DNA from: Perkinsus olseni
Lineage: Eukaryota > Perkinsozoa > Perkinsida > Perkinsidae
Reading direction: 5' to 3'
Assembly: GCA_013115135.1 (NCBI GenBank)
Contig: JABANP010000381.1
Coordinates: 1 to 52,223 of the forward strand
DNA: 52,223 nt
Below are positions 10,111 to 21,778 of the stretch, in pieces. The position numbers and the translations under genes were made by a program. Numbering within the stretch: position 1 is the first letter of the stretch; every line of letters starts with the position of its first letter. The notes below the pieces were generated by a model that saw nothing but the letters and a program-made list of their open reading frames with translations, was not told the origin of the DNA and searched no databases.

Positions 10111-11518
10111 AATGCTTTTGCTGGCCACTTGCAAAGTCACCGCCCTCCTCGCCACCCTCCGAGCTGTCGTCATCACCGAAGCGTCTGCCCCCGGGGAGAT
10201 TCCAGAGGATGACCCGTACGCGATGGCTGATAGGCTACACACCGTCGAAGGTGAGACCTGGGGACTCGGCAGAATTTTGTAACCCTGTTCCGCAGGGGAC
10301 ACCCCCCTCGTGGCCCTGTCTCGTAAAGGGGACATCATGCAGTTGCGGCAGCTGTTCAAGGACTCTTCCGCCCAGAGGAGCATCAATGAGAAGGGCGGCA
10401 TGGGCCACACGCCTCTCATGGCCGCCACCATCGCGGGTGGGCAGCAGCAGCCAGTCTCCCGTCTTGCTCATCGGAGATTCTGTCAGGACAGCCGTGGGCG
10501 GTCAGATTCCTGTTGCAGCAGGGCGCCGACCCCACCATTGCGGACCCTCAAGGCTATACGCCGATCGACGCCGCCGCCTTCCAAGGTGGGCGACGGGCCT
10601 GACTGGCCGAAGATTTGCGTCTCGAGGAGGGGTGGTTACGCTCAGGTCGGTACAAAGTGATGGAGGCCCTCCTGGACTCGGGCGTGAGTCCTCGTCATGA
10701 GCATAGGGACGGCCTGCAGCCTCTCCATCGGGCGTGTGCTGGACCGCACAAGAGGCATGCTAAGACCGTTCAAGTGCTCTTGAGCTCCGGCAAAGTGAAG
10801 TTCAACGTGAGTTAGTCGCAGCCGTTAGTAACGGAGAGTCCACCTTCACAGGACGCCACTTCTACCGGGCTCAACTGCGAGCTGCTCACCCGCAATCCGG
10901 ACATCCTCACGCTCATCGCACCGCAGGCCATGGCCCAGGCCAAGGTACCAGCAGGCGGTCGGTGGTGAGCGTGCCGCAGTGGATCGTAGGTTGCCGAACG
11001 AAGACGGGCTGAGAGAGCGGCTGCTGCTTTAGAGGCTGAACTGGAAGCGATGGATGATGATAGTGCTGTTGAGGAAGAGGCTTCCAGTATGTCACAAGGA
11101 AGGTGTCGAGCGCTTCTTCAAATTTTACCCGAGTATCAGTCCTTCACTATCGCTCGCGACGGCCTTGTCACAAGAGGTTCAGGGGGAGCTCGTCAGCGAA
11201 ATGTTCCCTCCCTCGTTCCGTACCGCAACTCGGCCAGATCGGAGCTCATTAAGGGGAATAACCGAATTTGTTGGGGTCCTCGGTATGAGTGTTGCCTTGC
11301 TCAGGGACCGTCATCCGTAATGCCGGCGAGCCACAAGTTGACGAGGACGGCCGAGTTGTCGTGTCGGCCGCTGAGACGCATGTAAGACTGTCGGTCTTCG
11401 CTAACAGCCATGCTGCGGTAATTAGGTGGACGTGGATTGGGATAGAGAAGGGGAGGACGCTGAAGCAGACGATGATGAAGATGACGATGACTATGACTTG
11501 GTTGACGCCGAGATCTAA
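10111..11518 (+). CDS. Ankyrin-repeat protein with N-terminal signal-like segment
   Basis: The N-terminus 'MLLLATCKVTALLATL' is hydrophobic and reads as a signal peptide or anchor. Exon 1 ends at about 10250 and joins in phase 1 to an exon from about 10296. Ankyrin units are clear: 'GDTPLVALSRKGDIMQL', 'GHTPLMAATIAG', 'FLLQQGADPTIADPQGYTPI', 'VMEALLDSGVSPRHEHRDGL' with 'QPLHRACAG'. The exon from about 10853 ends 'RNPDILTLIAPQAMAQAK'. A helical segment 'LEAELEAMDDDSAVEEEASS' and a strongly acidic C-terminus, 'VDVDWDREGEDAEADDDEDD' and on to 'YDLVDAEI', finish the protein (TAA 11516-11518). Exon joins between 11000 and 11425 are uncertain. The partner and pathway are not known; ankyrin repeats bind proteins. 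Confidence 0.8.
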
Positions 11519-12605
11519 CCGCATGCGTGTGTCCAGCAGTGCTTCCATAGTGATCACCAATGCTCTTGGGTTGTCCAGTGTCAGCCATGACGATAGCGCG
11601 AACTCAGTGTGCGATGGGGTCTTGCGAGCAACCAGCTCGGTCGGGTGAAACATCCGGATTTCCAAAATATAAACAAAATCAAGGCTTTGAGTGAATCGCT
11701 CATCATACGGATAGCACCATTCGATGATGCAGCTATGAAAGACTTTAAGAGTGTACAACACGAGTGACACCCCCATTGTCTGCTCTACTACTGACCACAC
11801 AAACGTATCCTGTTACCCTGTTGCGCTACGAAGAGATACCTCAGCTGACGATGACCTCGATGCTCTGAGAGCAACGTTCTTTGGCTTTATGAAGAGAGCC
11901 TATTCAACAGGCTGAACCAATCGCCCTCAGAAAGGTACGTCGGTGCTAGTGTAACTAAGCCGTACTGTCGACGTTGGACTTTAAACTCACACACACACGA
12001 AGAGATACAGAACGAAAAGCCGGTCGTAAAGTGAACGAAGCCCGACATCGCCGTTCCCAAGACTCGTTGCGGAATGCGCTTTCGGGCGCACGAGTATCCG
12101 TAACTCATTCTGCGCTGAGTGGGAGTGCTGCAGTTCGATGGGACCTGCAAGGAGCGTGAGCCGACACTACCCGCTCCTGATGACTTTTTGATGCTTCCGA
12201 AACGGAACACCGTCGACGATTACAATCACCCTAGAAACTGAAAAGTGCTATGCAAAAAGACGATATGCGTAGACTAGGGCGGAATAATGAATCGCTTCAT
12301 GCTAGCACACTGGCGAGCGGAAATTGTTTTCGCGCTTCAGATTTTCCAGGAGATTTTGGGAAGTTTTTTCGATTGGGTCTCAGCCGAGTCCTAGCGTGGC
12401 TCGGGCACTGAGTTGTTCATCGTCTGTTGACAATTGACCGAAGCAAGATGCTATGCGAGATTTCTTGCAGCAAGAGAGCGCACCCTCGTCGAAGCGATAG
12501 CATACGTTTGATAGGCGTTTGCGTTTGTGTCTGCCTGTAGACAGCCAATCTGTACTCCCTCTATCGTGATGAAGGGTTGACTGGTCAGTCGTCTCCAACC
12601 TCCCC
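11519..12605. other. Intergenic region
   Basis: About 1.1 kb with no supported gene. A 183-codon minus-strand ORF (11249-11800) overlaps the acidic end of the ankyrin gene and is most likely an antisense shadow. No repeats or RNA genes were recognised. Confidence 0.4.
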
Positions 12606-13924
12606 ATGACCCGACAGACTGCCCTGTCGCGCTTCCTGACCCTCGCCGCCTTATCGACACCGTTATCCCATCCAGCAGCCGTCCGCTTGAGAAGTCTCAC
12701 CCCCGATGCTCCGACGAGAACAACCATAGTCCTTACAGATGAGAAGGCTACGATGTCCAAGGTGAGGACCTCGCTGTAAGGTTCTCTCATTGAAATCGTA
12801 TTGGAATGATTCTCGGCAAGACGCCGTGTGGTGACACGGAGCAAGACAGTCTCACTGGGTGTCACCACATGGCTCCTTGCGTACTGTCACTATTGCAGAC
12901 TGTTGTCGGAATCATTGACGAACCGGGCAAAGAAAAAACACGTCTTGTGGATGTCACCCATGTTGAGTATCCGAAGGGGTAAGGCCTCTCGAAGGAGCCT
13001 ACCACATCTTCCCCTCCTCAGGCACAATGGTTACGTCAGATTTTCAGTGGTGGCTGATGAGGATGTATTGAAAGACTACACTTATTTACCGAACAACAAA
13101 TCTGTTGAGAAGATCCCACAGTCCACACCGCCTTCCCTCAAGGCACAGCTGATGCACAGCTTCGGCTGGGGGCTCTTATTGAAATATGCTCAGCACTTCA
13201 TGGGCGGGGCCGCCAACCGGGACCTGTACGCCACCAGAGTTCAGGACGTTGAACTTGCGCACTCAGTGATTCCCTCGAACCGCTTGGTAGGGCCATAGCG
13301 AGTGGGGATGAGCGTCGATTTCTTGCCAAATTCTCAGCTGATAATCCGTTACCAGATTTACTTGCGCAGGCCAAGTGTTGACCAAAGTTTCAAGCTCACT
13401 GCCCTGAAGGCCGAGCTGGTAACCAATATTGAGGAGGAATGGTGGTAGGTCCAACGATGGAGCAATATCCAACTTGAATGTCTTTTCTATTTAACCCTGT
13501 TCGGAAATGATGACACCAACACTTGCTGATTTTGTGTAACGGAATGATTCGCGTAGCTTGCCATGGCCGCGGCCTGGAAGATCGAGCATCTCTTGCAGTC
13601 AGTAAACTCACTTTTGGCCTACGAGTGAGCGCGAAAATCAACCATGCGTCGCTGCCGTTTCTACTGTACTGATTGCACAAGCGACGTATTACATCTTCCC
13701 TCTGAGTCCCGGTTACGGAACCTTGTTTTTTTCGCAGGGTTGTCACGCCCAAATTCAACGCGGACAAGCTACGTGAATTGCTGTCTCATAGCGAGCAAGT
13801 CACACCCGAGTCAGCTGACTCGTCCGCGGAAAGTACCACAGAAATCGCCGCTAGGCAACTGGAGGCCTACAGTAACTACATCTCACCCCTGGCGATAACG
13901 CTGCGGTTGATACCTGGCCGTTGA
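12606..13924 (+). CDS. Unrecognised secreted protein
   Basis: Exon 1 (12606-12761) starts 'MTRQTALSRFLTLAALSTPL', a plausible signal peptide, and ends at AAG before GTGAGG. The next exon (about 12898-12979) reads 'TVVGIIDEPGKEKTRLVDVT'. After a 41-nt intron comes 'GYVRFSVVADEDVLKDYTY' and 'LMHSFGWGLLLKYAQHFMGG', to about 13287. A last exon from about 13738 reads 'VVTPKFNADKLRELLSHSEQ' and stops at 13922 if no further intron is used. An alternative frame near 13890 ('PGDNAAVDTWPLNYDRM' before GTAAGA) means the 3' end could lie further on. No known domain was recognised. The clean frames and phases support a real gene, but the function is unknown. Confidence 0.55.
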
Positions 13925-14965
13925 ACTATGACAGAATGGTAAGAATTTATGGAGGCCGGGGACCAACCCATATCACTAATATTTTCCACTGGCTGACGGA
14001 TGGCGGCATGAAGTTCGCATTCTGGAAAAACGGATCCGTCCCTTTTTAAATACGAGTACTTGCTGCGGTGTACGGACAATTCCCGCCTCTCATCTCTATC
14101 ATTTCCTCCCTCATTTCTTTTATTTCCTCCCTCATTTCTTTTATTTCGTCCCTCATTTCTTTTATTTCGTCTCTCATTTATTTTATTTCGTCGCTCATTT
14201 ATTTTACTTCGTCTCCCATTTCTTTTATTTCGTCTCTCATCTCTGGCGAAAACATTTATAAAGTACTGCTTCACTCGAGAAGAAAGGATAATTATACCTT
14301 CTCCTTCCGAAGTTAATTCATCCCCTGTTGCTCCCCTTTTGAATTCCCAGTTGTTCTCATGAAAGTTGATGTCGCTGTGATGCCGACGCCAATTGTCGTG
14401 TTCGATGTGCCACTTTCTTACGTCTAGCGCTGTAGTGCATGAAAGCCTAGCCACGGGGAATTGGGAGGAAGTGCTTCGAGAGGGCGGGTATTGCAGCTGT
14501 CTGGTGGAGGCCACTCGGGGCCACTGCATGCGAGTGGGGGGCGAAGGAACAACAGCGCTCCAATTCAATCGCACAGAAATCTGCCGAGTTGAAATTGAAC
14601 GTTTCATTTTCCTCTCAATTTTCGCTCGCTTATGTCCACGAGCAGCTATAAAACGCCCAGTCCGTTCACCTTGCATTTGTCGAAAGCATACAACACTAAA
14701 GTCTCACACCCTTGAAGCCTAAGAGTGGAAAAGTTGTGGAGACTTCATTCCAGCTTCCAGTGCTGGGCAGACCTTTGCGATCTATCCCTGGCGAGAGTAC
14801 CCCGCCGATAGGTCCCTTCTTTCACAGATGATGTTCAAATCGTTTAAATTATTTCGCCCTTTTCTGCTCGCTCGTTCATTATCCGGAAATCCTCAATAAA
14901 TCTCTTTGACTACTCTTCTCGACGCAACAAAGATACAACTACGTTAGAAATGATTCGTCCTCAAT
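13925..14965. other. Intergenic region with a pyrimidine tandem repeat
   Basis: About 1 kb between convergent genes. It contains the tandem repeat at 14087-14245. The rest has no supported gene; long minus-strand ORFs across the repeat only reflect its periodicity. Confidence 0.5.
14087..14245. repeat. Tandem pyrimidine-rich repeat, about 21-nt unit
   Basis: About seven head-to-tail copies of a unit close to CTCATTTCTTTTATTTCGTCC, with small substitutions (TCC/TCG, TTTCT/TTTAT). The plus strand is almost pure pyrimidine, so the minus strand is purine-rich and could form triplex or unusual chromatin. The unit length is a multiple of three, so all frames stay open and give spurious repetitive ORFs on both strands. 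Confidence 0.85.
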
Positions 14966-17804
14966 CTACTGCGTTTTCATCTCAACATCATCATCGTCGT
15001 CCTTCACCTCCTCACTAGGCAGCTTCCATATCTTAAACTGACGGTCGAAGCCCGCAGTGGCAACGACAGACCCGTCAATATCGGCCGACATAACCTGAAA
15101 GGACCAATACTTCTCCCGCGACACTCCTCGTTGTTGCGAACTCCAACCTTGTTGCATGCCACTGGAAGGTTGCGAACGTCCGTCCAGTCCAGTGTGTTCC
15201 ACAACTTAGCCACACCGTCGTAGCCGGCGGTGAGCAGTAGTCGACCGTCAGGGGAGAATCGGACATCCGAAATCAACTTCTCATGAGCAGGGCTGAAGTT
15301 AAGCTGGGATACCAAAAATTCAGTAACTCGTGCACTTACAGATTTTCGAGTCTACGACGCTTCCGAAGGTCCCACAGTTTCACACTATTGTCCATACCGC
15401 CAGTGGCTAGCTGGAAGCCGTTCGGGGAGAAGTCCACCGCCAGTACACCTGAAAAAATAGCACATCGTCGTGTGTTCGAGTGTCAATTCCAACGCCGGAA
15501 ACTGGCTTAGTCAGACCAGCAGTGATGCATCAAGAGGGATGAGTTTGGCTCGGCGTACCCTTGCAGTGGCCCCCGTCTTCGTAGGTGAGGGGGAGGACTG
15601 TTCGGCCGGTGCGGAGGTCCCACACCCTCACCACGCCGCTCATATCAGAGGTGGCTATCAGCGATCCACAAGGGTGGATAGCGAGACCAAAAACCTGCCG
15701 GGAAAGATGGGAAAGGTGCGAGTGGCAAGGGATGGTACGGGATGGTTGTGGCCTTCCTGAAGCAGGATCTCCTCCTGCTTCTCGATGTCCCATAGTCGCC
15801 AGGTATCATCGTGTGATGTTGATGCTACCAACTGCGGGTAGACCTGATCGGCAATCCTTGCTTCGCTCCGCTAAGTATTTTTGAAATCAATTTACCGGAA
15901 CATACTCCACGTTGTTGACTCGCAGCTCGTGGCCCTCGAGGACCGCCGCTGGCTGGAGGGAAACCGGGTCGTCGATGCTTGAGTCAGCATCAGCTGTCGG
16001 CAGATCCCAAATGCAGATCTGCCATATGGTGTACTGTAGGAGAGGACAGCAGCAGGCCTACGTTATGATCAGCTCCGGCACTCGCTAGCTGGCGCCCGTT
16101 AGGGTTCCACGCCACAGCCTGGCACCTGAGCAGAAAGTAGAGCATATCTTAGGTCGAACCTTGAAACAAATAAAATTAATTTTGGCTCAGTCTCGTCCGT
16201 GTTCATGAAAAACGGCATCAGCATAGTATCACGATATGCAAGCGAGGTCAGGGCATTGCCCTTCGAAAGAACCTCAGCCGACGTGTCACTACGGCCATTG
16301 ATACGATGTCGGCGATGAATGGTATGACTATATTCTCCGTTATAGTATTTCCAACCCCAATCTTATACAAAGTACTGGGAGGACAACCTTAGTTCCCACG
16401 AGAGGTTCTCGAACAGATGAGTTGAGGGAGTGGTCATAATTACCTGTCGGAGTGCCCATGACCGTCCGTGCCGAGGGTGTACAAGCGCTTCATCGACTCA
16501 TCCGCCGTCCATATCTACCACACACGTATCTTCCTAGCTTCAACCTAAGATACCGCCCCTACCCCGATATAACCGCTCCAGCTCGCCACAGCGACCCGAC
16601 CAGCCTGCGAGGTGGCATCGGCCCCTCTGGCAGCCCTCGACAATCGGATATGTGACAGCGGACGACTCTCCGAGCCAGCTCCGGTGAACTCCTCAATAGA
16701 ATGGGCGGACCTAAGGCAGATGACAGTGGCGTCACAGGCCGTACGAGAGAGGTCACCTGAGGGCGTCGGCAAGGACGGTGAAGCGCCTGTTATAGTCGTA
16801 ATCGATGGTCTTGTGGAAGTCAGCTCGCTCCGCCTCCAACGCCTGCCAGGACCAGGATATTCGAAACCGGAGGAAGGATGAAAAAATAGGAAGATCTATT
16901 TCGGAGCGGCCAACGAGAGGCTAATTATCCCTTCTTCAAGCCGTTCATGAGAGACCACAATGCTTAACTAGGAGCCTCAGGGCCATACCATAAATTCCGT
17001 AATTACTTTTTTCGACTTCTGCCGACTAATTTCCCAAAGCTTCCTCCGCTTCGCCTTCAAATTCTCACTTCCAATAGTGAAGAACAACTCCTGCTCAACC
17101 TTGCCCTTCTTATCGTCTCCTAAATTTTCCAGTACCACACCAACCGCAACTTTCGTTCTCACCTCTAGCAGCTTCCTTCGCTGCGGGCTTCAGGAGCTCC
17201 TGGTACTTTCCCTTTGACAACAGCAACTTCAGTCGACCTCTCCGATCAGCGGCATCCTCTCCGAAAAGGCAAATCGGCTCACCGATGAGCCTGAGCTTGT
17301 TCTTGACCTCTCTGTCCGACCCGGGCACGGCGGCGCTGAGGTCCCCTTTGGTCTTCCTAACTTCTTCAAAGGCTTTGTGCAAGTCATCAGCCTTTTGCTT
17401 GGCCCTTAGGAGGACCTGAATCCATAATACTGCTGCTAGGCGGTGGTTCATGAAAAACGATTCCGAAAGCGGTTTCTTTTGAAACAGAATGAGGGTTTGG
17501 CGGTGATTGCTCCACGACCAGAATATGAGGATCCTTGAATGTCGTGTTTGCGTCGAAACTTCTGTCACGCGCCACGAAATTCCTCTTCTCGTGATCTCGG
17601 TCTTTCCACCCCTCAGCGGAGAACACGTTTCCGAATTCGCCCAGACATCCGTGCAACACCGCCCATTACTACCTCAGATTCCCTCCTGGGGCCCTCAGGA
17701 GTTGGGGAAGGTATGGTACTGGCCGATGGATGGTGGCCGCCAGAGGCAGCCTCCTCGCGTAGCACCGCTTCGCTGACGTCACCGTAGTGTCTTATGTTGC
17801 TCAT
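14966..17804 (-). CDS. PRPF4: U4/U6 snRNP protein Prp4 (WD40)
   Basis: Spliceosomal tri-snRNP component. The start is the ATG at 17804 ('[14 protein letters not shown]'). The N-terminal SFM/PRP4 motif is clear at about 17170-17400: '[20 protein letters not shown]'. Next come '[20 protein letters not shown]' (about 16785-16845), then 'RPLSHIRLS' and '[12 protein letters not shown]', matching the first WD blade of human PRPF4. C-terminal blades include '[20 protein letters not shown]', '[20 protein letters not shown]' with 'RVWDLRTGR', '[20 protein letters not shown]', '[20 protein letters not shown]' and the last '[18 protein letters not shown]', then an acidic tail and TAG at 14966. At least eight introns are present. 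One contains GCGGAGCGAAGC (15860-15871) and another an imperfect B-box-like stretch near 16150. The shared 18-mer lies 260 nt upstream of the ATG. Confidence 0.92.
15860..15871 (-). repeat. GCTTCGCTCCGC intronic motif in Prp4
   Basis: The 12-nt core lies inside the Prp4 intron preceding '[15 protein letters not shown]'. In Prp4 orientation it reads GCGGAGCGAAGC, as in the PP2A-A intron, while in LETM1 it reads the other way. Confidence 0.6.
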
Positions 17805-18158
17805 GCGAACCGGAAAAACCAGTAGCTGATGACAGATGCCACCCTGCTGGATGATGATTCCACCAACGCGAGGCTTCTTATAAAATCTTGAAATCTTGCA
17901 GTTTCTCAACACGACCAAGTCACACGATAAGTCAGCGGCATCTGATGATACGCGGTTAACCTCCCCGCCCCTCACAACAGATCTCCTTCGTATCCGCGGC
18001 AATGATAATGGTGAAAATTTTATATATACAGTCGGGCCGTGACAGCAGCTTGTAGTGAGTGTTAGCTAGAGGTGTCAGAAACGTGAAAAGGCAGGCAGCA
18101 GCAGCAGGCGCAGATTCAATTGGTCAGCTCCTGCAAGTGACTCCGAAGGCTGCTATTG
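17805..18158. other. Prp4 promoter/5' leader region
   Basis: This 354-nt spacer lies between Prp4 and the 3' end of PP2A-A, both on the minus strand. It holds the shared 18-mer (18064-18081) and, downstream of it in the direction of transcription, an A/T run TATATATA near 18023-18030. The frame upstream of the Prp4 ATG is open but lacks another in-frame ATG. Confidence 0.45.
18064..18081 (-). promoter_or_regulatory. Shared 18-mer upstream element, copy 2
   Basis: On the minus strand this reads TTTCTGACACCTCTAGCT, identical to the copies at 10083 and 22544. It points toward the Prp4 start codon 260 nt away and lies about 75 nt from the stop of PP2A-A. The position between two same-strand genes fits a spliced-leader acceptor or promoter for Prp4. 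Confidence 0.6.
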
Positions 18159-21100
18159 TTATGTCACTTTAATACAGACATCCAAGGCCTTCTGTGCAAT
18201 ATACCTGTTAGTAAGCGAAAGGTCCCCGGTTCGATCCCTGCCCTCGACAATTCTCACTTCACATCAGCGTCCTGCTCGTTCGACAAGACATCCTTTACGG
18301 TGGGCTCCAAAGACTGTGTCACCATCATAGGGTTCTCCAACTTATGATTTTCCAGCATCCAAATCAGACACTCGCAGGCCGCGAACCTGAGCACACTAGA
18401 GTTTCAGCCACGATTTCACTTTGCGAAAAAGAGCATTTCACGTATAACGGACGAAACTCCAATACCCTAGCTAGCCTGCTAGGACCCCAACCACCTTCCA
18501 AGCATACCTGACGTTGGGCACGGGGTCCTTAGTGGCCTTCACTAGCACGGGCATGATATGCTGCTCGACTTGCTCCGAGCTCATCACAAAGGTCAGCCGG
18601 GGAAGCTGACACCACACAGAATGAGAAAAGATACTCCTAGAGACGCCTTACCGCTTGCAAGGTCGTCAGACGGCCGCTGTAACCCTGGCCTTGAACTTGC
18701 TGGTATTGTTCTACTATCTTAGGCAAGAGGTGCTCCTCAGTCCACTGGGAGCCGAAAACCTCAGATATGGGCTGACCAGGAGAGAACGCTAAGTTGGTCG
18801 AAATTTGGTATGCGGCTCGCTACTTGAATATTAGCGATGACCGCCTCCCTGACACTGTAGACGCTGTCATTTAGGCTGCTCAAAAAGAGGCCCTCTAATT
18901 TCTGCTGAAACAACTCTGGACCGAAAAGCTGGGCCAGTCTGAACAGAGCAAGCACCATACAGGAGCCTCGGGGAGGGGTATCTCGTTACTTGGGCATCTG
19001 CTGTATAACAGCGAGACGTATCCTCCACTGGTTGTCCATGATCAGCGATTGGACTGTTCCCAGCACGGATCCGACCATAGTGTCAAGGCCCAGCACCTGA
19101 GAGTCGGTATAGACCCCCACCTCCTACTGCTAGAGGGGCTCCCTTACCCCACAGATGGTGGCCGCCTGGGAGACCATGTTCAGCCTAACCGTGTGATGTT
19201 CGTCTTTCATGAGATCCAATATCAAATTAAGGAGAGTCTTTTGCGTTGCATCCCGACCTGAGGCCGCTTCGCTCCGCCGCCAAAATCGTCAAATCCACCC
19301 CTTCACTACCGAGAGCCTCAGCAACCCCTCCTATAATGTCAGCCAGGGCTGCTCTGACCGGCTGAGCTTGGTCCAGGGCTAGCTTAGAGAACTGGGGAAT
19401 TATGAAGGACTGTAGCTGATCAACCTGATCGGAGTACCGCGGCCTTAGTAACGACCCCTTGGCCACGATCAACGTACCGACAAGACTGATACACATTTCT
19501 GAACCGCCTCGACGGCTGCGATGCGGACGTCCTGCTCGGGGTCGTTTAGAAGACCAGTGAAGGGTTGCAGCAGGTCTGATGTCGTCAAATCCGGCCTGCA
19601 AGGGAAGGAATGGGTCGACCCTCAGAGTTCATGCTATCACCATTACCCCAACGCCTTGCAGAGCCTGTCAAAATATTTAGCCATACTGAGCCTGACTCTC
19701 CACGAGCGGTCCGTGAAGAATGATGTCAATGCCCAGACAGTGTATTGCCTGAGAATAGCGAAAGGAGTGGTATGGAAGTATTCAAAACAGTCATTATGAA
19801 ACACTCGTCAGAATGCAGGTCATGAATCCACCTGGATGACCCCGACCGTAGGTGGATTCATTCTCTAACAGGCGACATAAGAGCCTGTCTGTGGCTGACC
19901 TCACCTATTATCATCCTCAGTGAACTTCTCAGCCATCACCATTGTAGAATGGACGCATGCTTCCCTGCAAGGAAGAGGGCGTCAGGGTAGCCAGCCGGTA
20001 CTAACTCCAGTATCCAGCTACTGCTTTAAGCGACTTATACCGTCTATTCAGCCGGCACGGCGCATGGGAGACAATTCCTCAGAATATTTCCGCCAGGCTG
20101 ATAATACTGACACCCCTAGGGTAACAACTTTGCAACGGTTGGTTACTGGTGCAGTGGTTGGGGTATTGCGTAGGCCTCTCCTGAGCCACAGTAGCGCACC
20201 CAGAAGGGGACTTAACACGTAAAACGCTCTTGGGCGCACTCCTCGAACTCGGGGGAGGCTCATGTATGCCAATAAAACTATTCAAATACCACAAATCTAC
20301 CATATCGTATTATGAACTAACAGTGACCAAAATGTCCGCATGCAGCCACGTATATTTTGGGCCTGATTGCTCCGAGGCAAGCACAGTCCATTCGCCACCA
20401 ACCGTAGTCATCACTAGTTTCCCTTGGACGAAGTACTACCGTATCGCATCCTGAACCTCATCAGTCGCCTGCGACCGATGGATGCCCAACAACTCCGATA
20501 TAATAGACGATTTATCAACTACTTCGAATAAGTACCTGGAGAGGTCGTTCCTCGTGAAGTCGATAGCAAGCCGAGAAGCCTACCTAGTCTGCTGGGCGGC
20601 GGCCCTCTTGACCATGGGAGTATCGTCATTGGCAAGGCAAGCGAACAACCTCCTAACCTCAGCTTGTTGCTGCTCAGTACAGTGGCAGTATAGACCTAGG
20701 CGGGTGATGAGGGGGGAGAGGGCCACGGGGAAAACTTACCGGGGGCCAGACAGCACGCGCTGACTCTTGTCGTGAACCATTCTCCCGCTGCTAACCTGTG
20801 GACGATACGCGAAGTTACGAGTATCGAATGGTGTGGTACTACTACCTAACCAAGGCCGGAAAACAGTACTGCTGACAGATAGCCTCGCTGGTCTCGGCGA
20901 TTTTGACCAGACCATCGACCGCAGCATTTCTGATGACCGTTTCGTCCTGTCTCGCGAGGCACTCCAGAGGGGGAACCAGCGCCTGGCGGTGATGGCATCG
21001 AACCCAGGACTGCGAACCCGTTGAAGGCACTACCTCATACCGGCCATCGACGTGCTTTGTTAGATTCGGGAGGCTCAATGCCAACGCGTAGAGGACCTAA

Positions 21101-21778
21101 AGGGCGCCGAGGACTGTGAACTGCAGTAGTAGTACTATCAAGGTTATGGACTATTACGTACTAAACCCGCATGAATGGTGATACGGTCAAGGCGGATTTA
21201 CTATAACTTCGACTCTTCCAGGGTTTATGACGAGGCTGTTAATAGAGTGGGCGACGTGCTCTCCGAACTACTACTACAGTAGCTAATCCGTAAAAAATAC
21301 AGACTTCTCAATATTTCTAGAATCGAAAGTGACTAAAAACTGCATTTCTGCATACTTTTATTATCCCTCCCCACCACTACTACCTCATCATCATCACAGC
21401 ATACCCCTCCCTTTTGGATGGCTTCCGAAATGACTGGTATCTGACCCACGACCGCTGCTCCTCCCTGCGGTAGCATGCCTCGCCTACCAACACCGACACC
21501 GTCCTCTGCGGTCCTATGTGGCCAGCAATGAGATGGACTCGTTTGGCACACTTCGCCCTTTCACAAGCATCTTCGTTCTGCAACTCCTCCTTGAAAAATT
21601 CTACCGCGTCGAAGTTGGTGTCGATCTGGACTGTTGTCGTCGCCGTCGGGGGAGGGGCTGCGGACGGCGACCTCTCAGGGGCGATAGGGCTGCCCTCAGT
21701 GGCCTCTTTCGGTCTGGTCGAAGGCGAGTCGGTCGTGGCAGTATTGGACTTGCTATCACTTGGCACCGAGGAAGCCAT
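18159..21778 (-). CDS. PPP2R1A: Protein phosphatase 2A scaffold subunit A (PR65, HEAT repeats)
   Basis: Scaffold that joins PP2A catalytic and B subunits. The start is the ATG at 21778 ('MASSVPSDSKSNTATTD'); a Pro/Ser/Thr-rich extension precedes 'AVEFFKEELQNEDACERAK' (HEAT 1). Later segments align with human PR65 in order: 'VPPLECLARQDETVIRNAAV', 'DGLVKIAETSE', 'VRAALADIIGGVAEALG', 'KTLLNLILDLMKDEHHTVRL', 'LFLSSLNDSVYSVREAVIAN', 'HIMPVLVKATKDPVPNVRF', 'DVLSNEQDADVKYIAQKALD', and the end 'VCIKVT' with the stop at 18159-18161. The C-terminal join across intron 18205-18257 restores the conserved D-V-D-V-K-Y-F-A-Q-E-A-L motif. At least ten introns are present. Two contain tRNA-like sequence and one the GCTTCGCTCCGCC motif. 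Confidence 0.92.
18205..18257 (+). repeat. tRNA-like sequence (antisense) filling the last PP2A-A intron
   Basis: A 53-nt GT-AG intron on the minus strand. Read on the plus strand it contains the B-box-like GGTTCGATCCC (18228-18238) followed by CCTCGACA, like a tRNA 3' end. It shares CGAAAGGTCCCCGGTTC (18216-18232) exactly with the LETM1 intron at 25132-25192, where it is also antisense to the host gene. T-stem pairing is degenerate. The intron boundaries are well supported because the splice joins conserved PR65 residues. Confidence 0.72.
19258..19309 (-). repeat. PP2A-A intron with GCTTCGCTCCGCC motif
   Basis: A 52-nt intron whose removal in phase 1 gives 'EALGRDATQKTLLNLIL', collinear with PR65. 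It contains GCTTCGCTCCGCC at 19266-19278 (plus strand), the same motif found in Prp4 and LETM1 introns. Confidence 0.65.
20983..21033 (-). repeat. tRNA-like sequence (sense) filling a PP2A-A intron
   Basis: A 51-nt GT-AG intron in sense with the gene. On the minus strand it contains GGGTTCGATGCC, a perfect B-box consensus (GGTTCGANNCC), followed by ATCACCGCCA, like a tRNA 3' acceptor. The AG of the 3' splice site follows immediately. Removal in phase 0 gives 'VDGRYEALVPPLECLA', matching the PR65 motif ending L-L-P-P-L-E-S-L-A. T-stem pairing is partly lost. Confidence 0.72.

Noticed and set aside
11249..11800. 183-codon minus-strand ORF with hydrophobic stretch
   Set aside because: The hydrophobic run is the antisense of the acidic Asp/Glu tail of the ankyrin protein.
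12380..12868. 162-codon minus-strand ORF
   Set aside because: Overlaps exon 1 of the plus-strand secreted gene, has no domain, and the plus-strand model has a signal peptide and good splice sites.
13876..14676. 266-codon minus-strand ORF with Arg/Asn/Lys repeats
   Set aside because: Created by the 21-nt tandem repeat whose period is a multiple of three; flanks have no domain.
16145..16165. GGTTCGACC on the minus strand in a Prp4 intron as another tRNA-like element
   Set aside because: Only the core matches; no acceptor-like tail or T-stem, so chance is likely.
16170..16192. TTTTGGCTCAG as a dinoflagellate/Perkinsus spliced-leader relic
   Set aside because: Matches only part of the conserved leader end and lies inside a Prp4 intron on the opposite strand; most likely coincidence.
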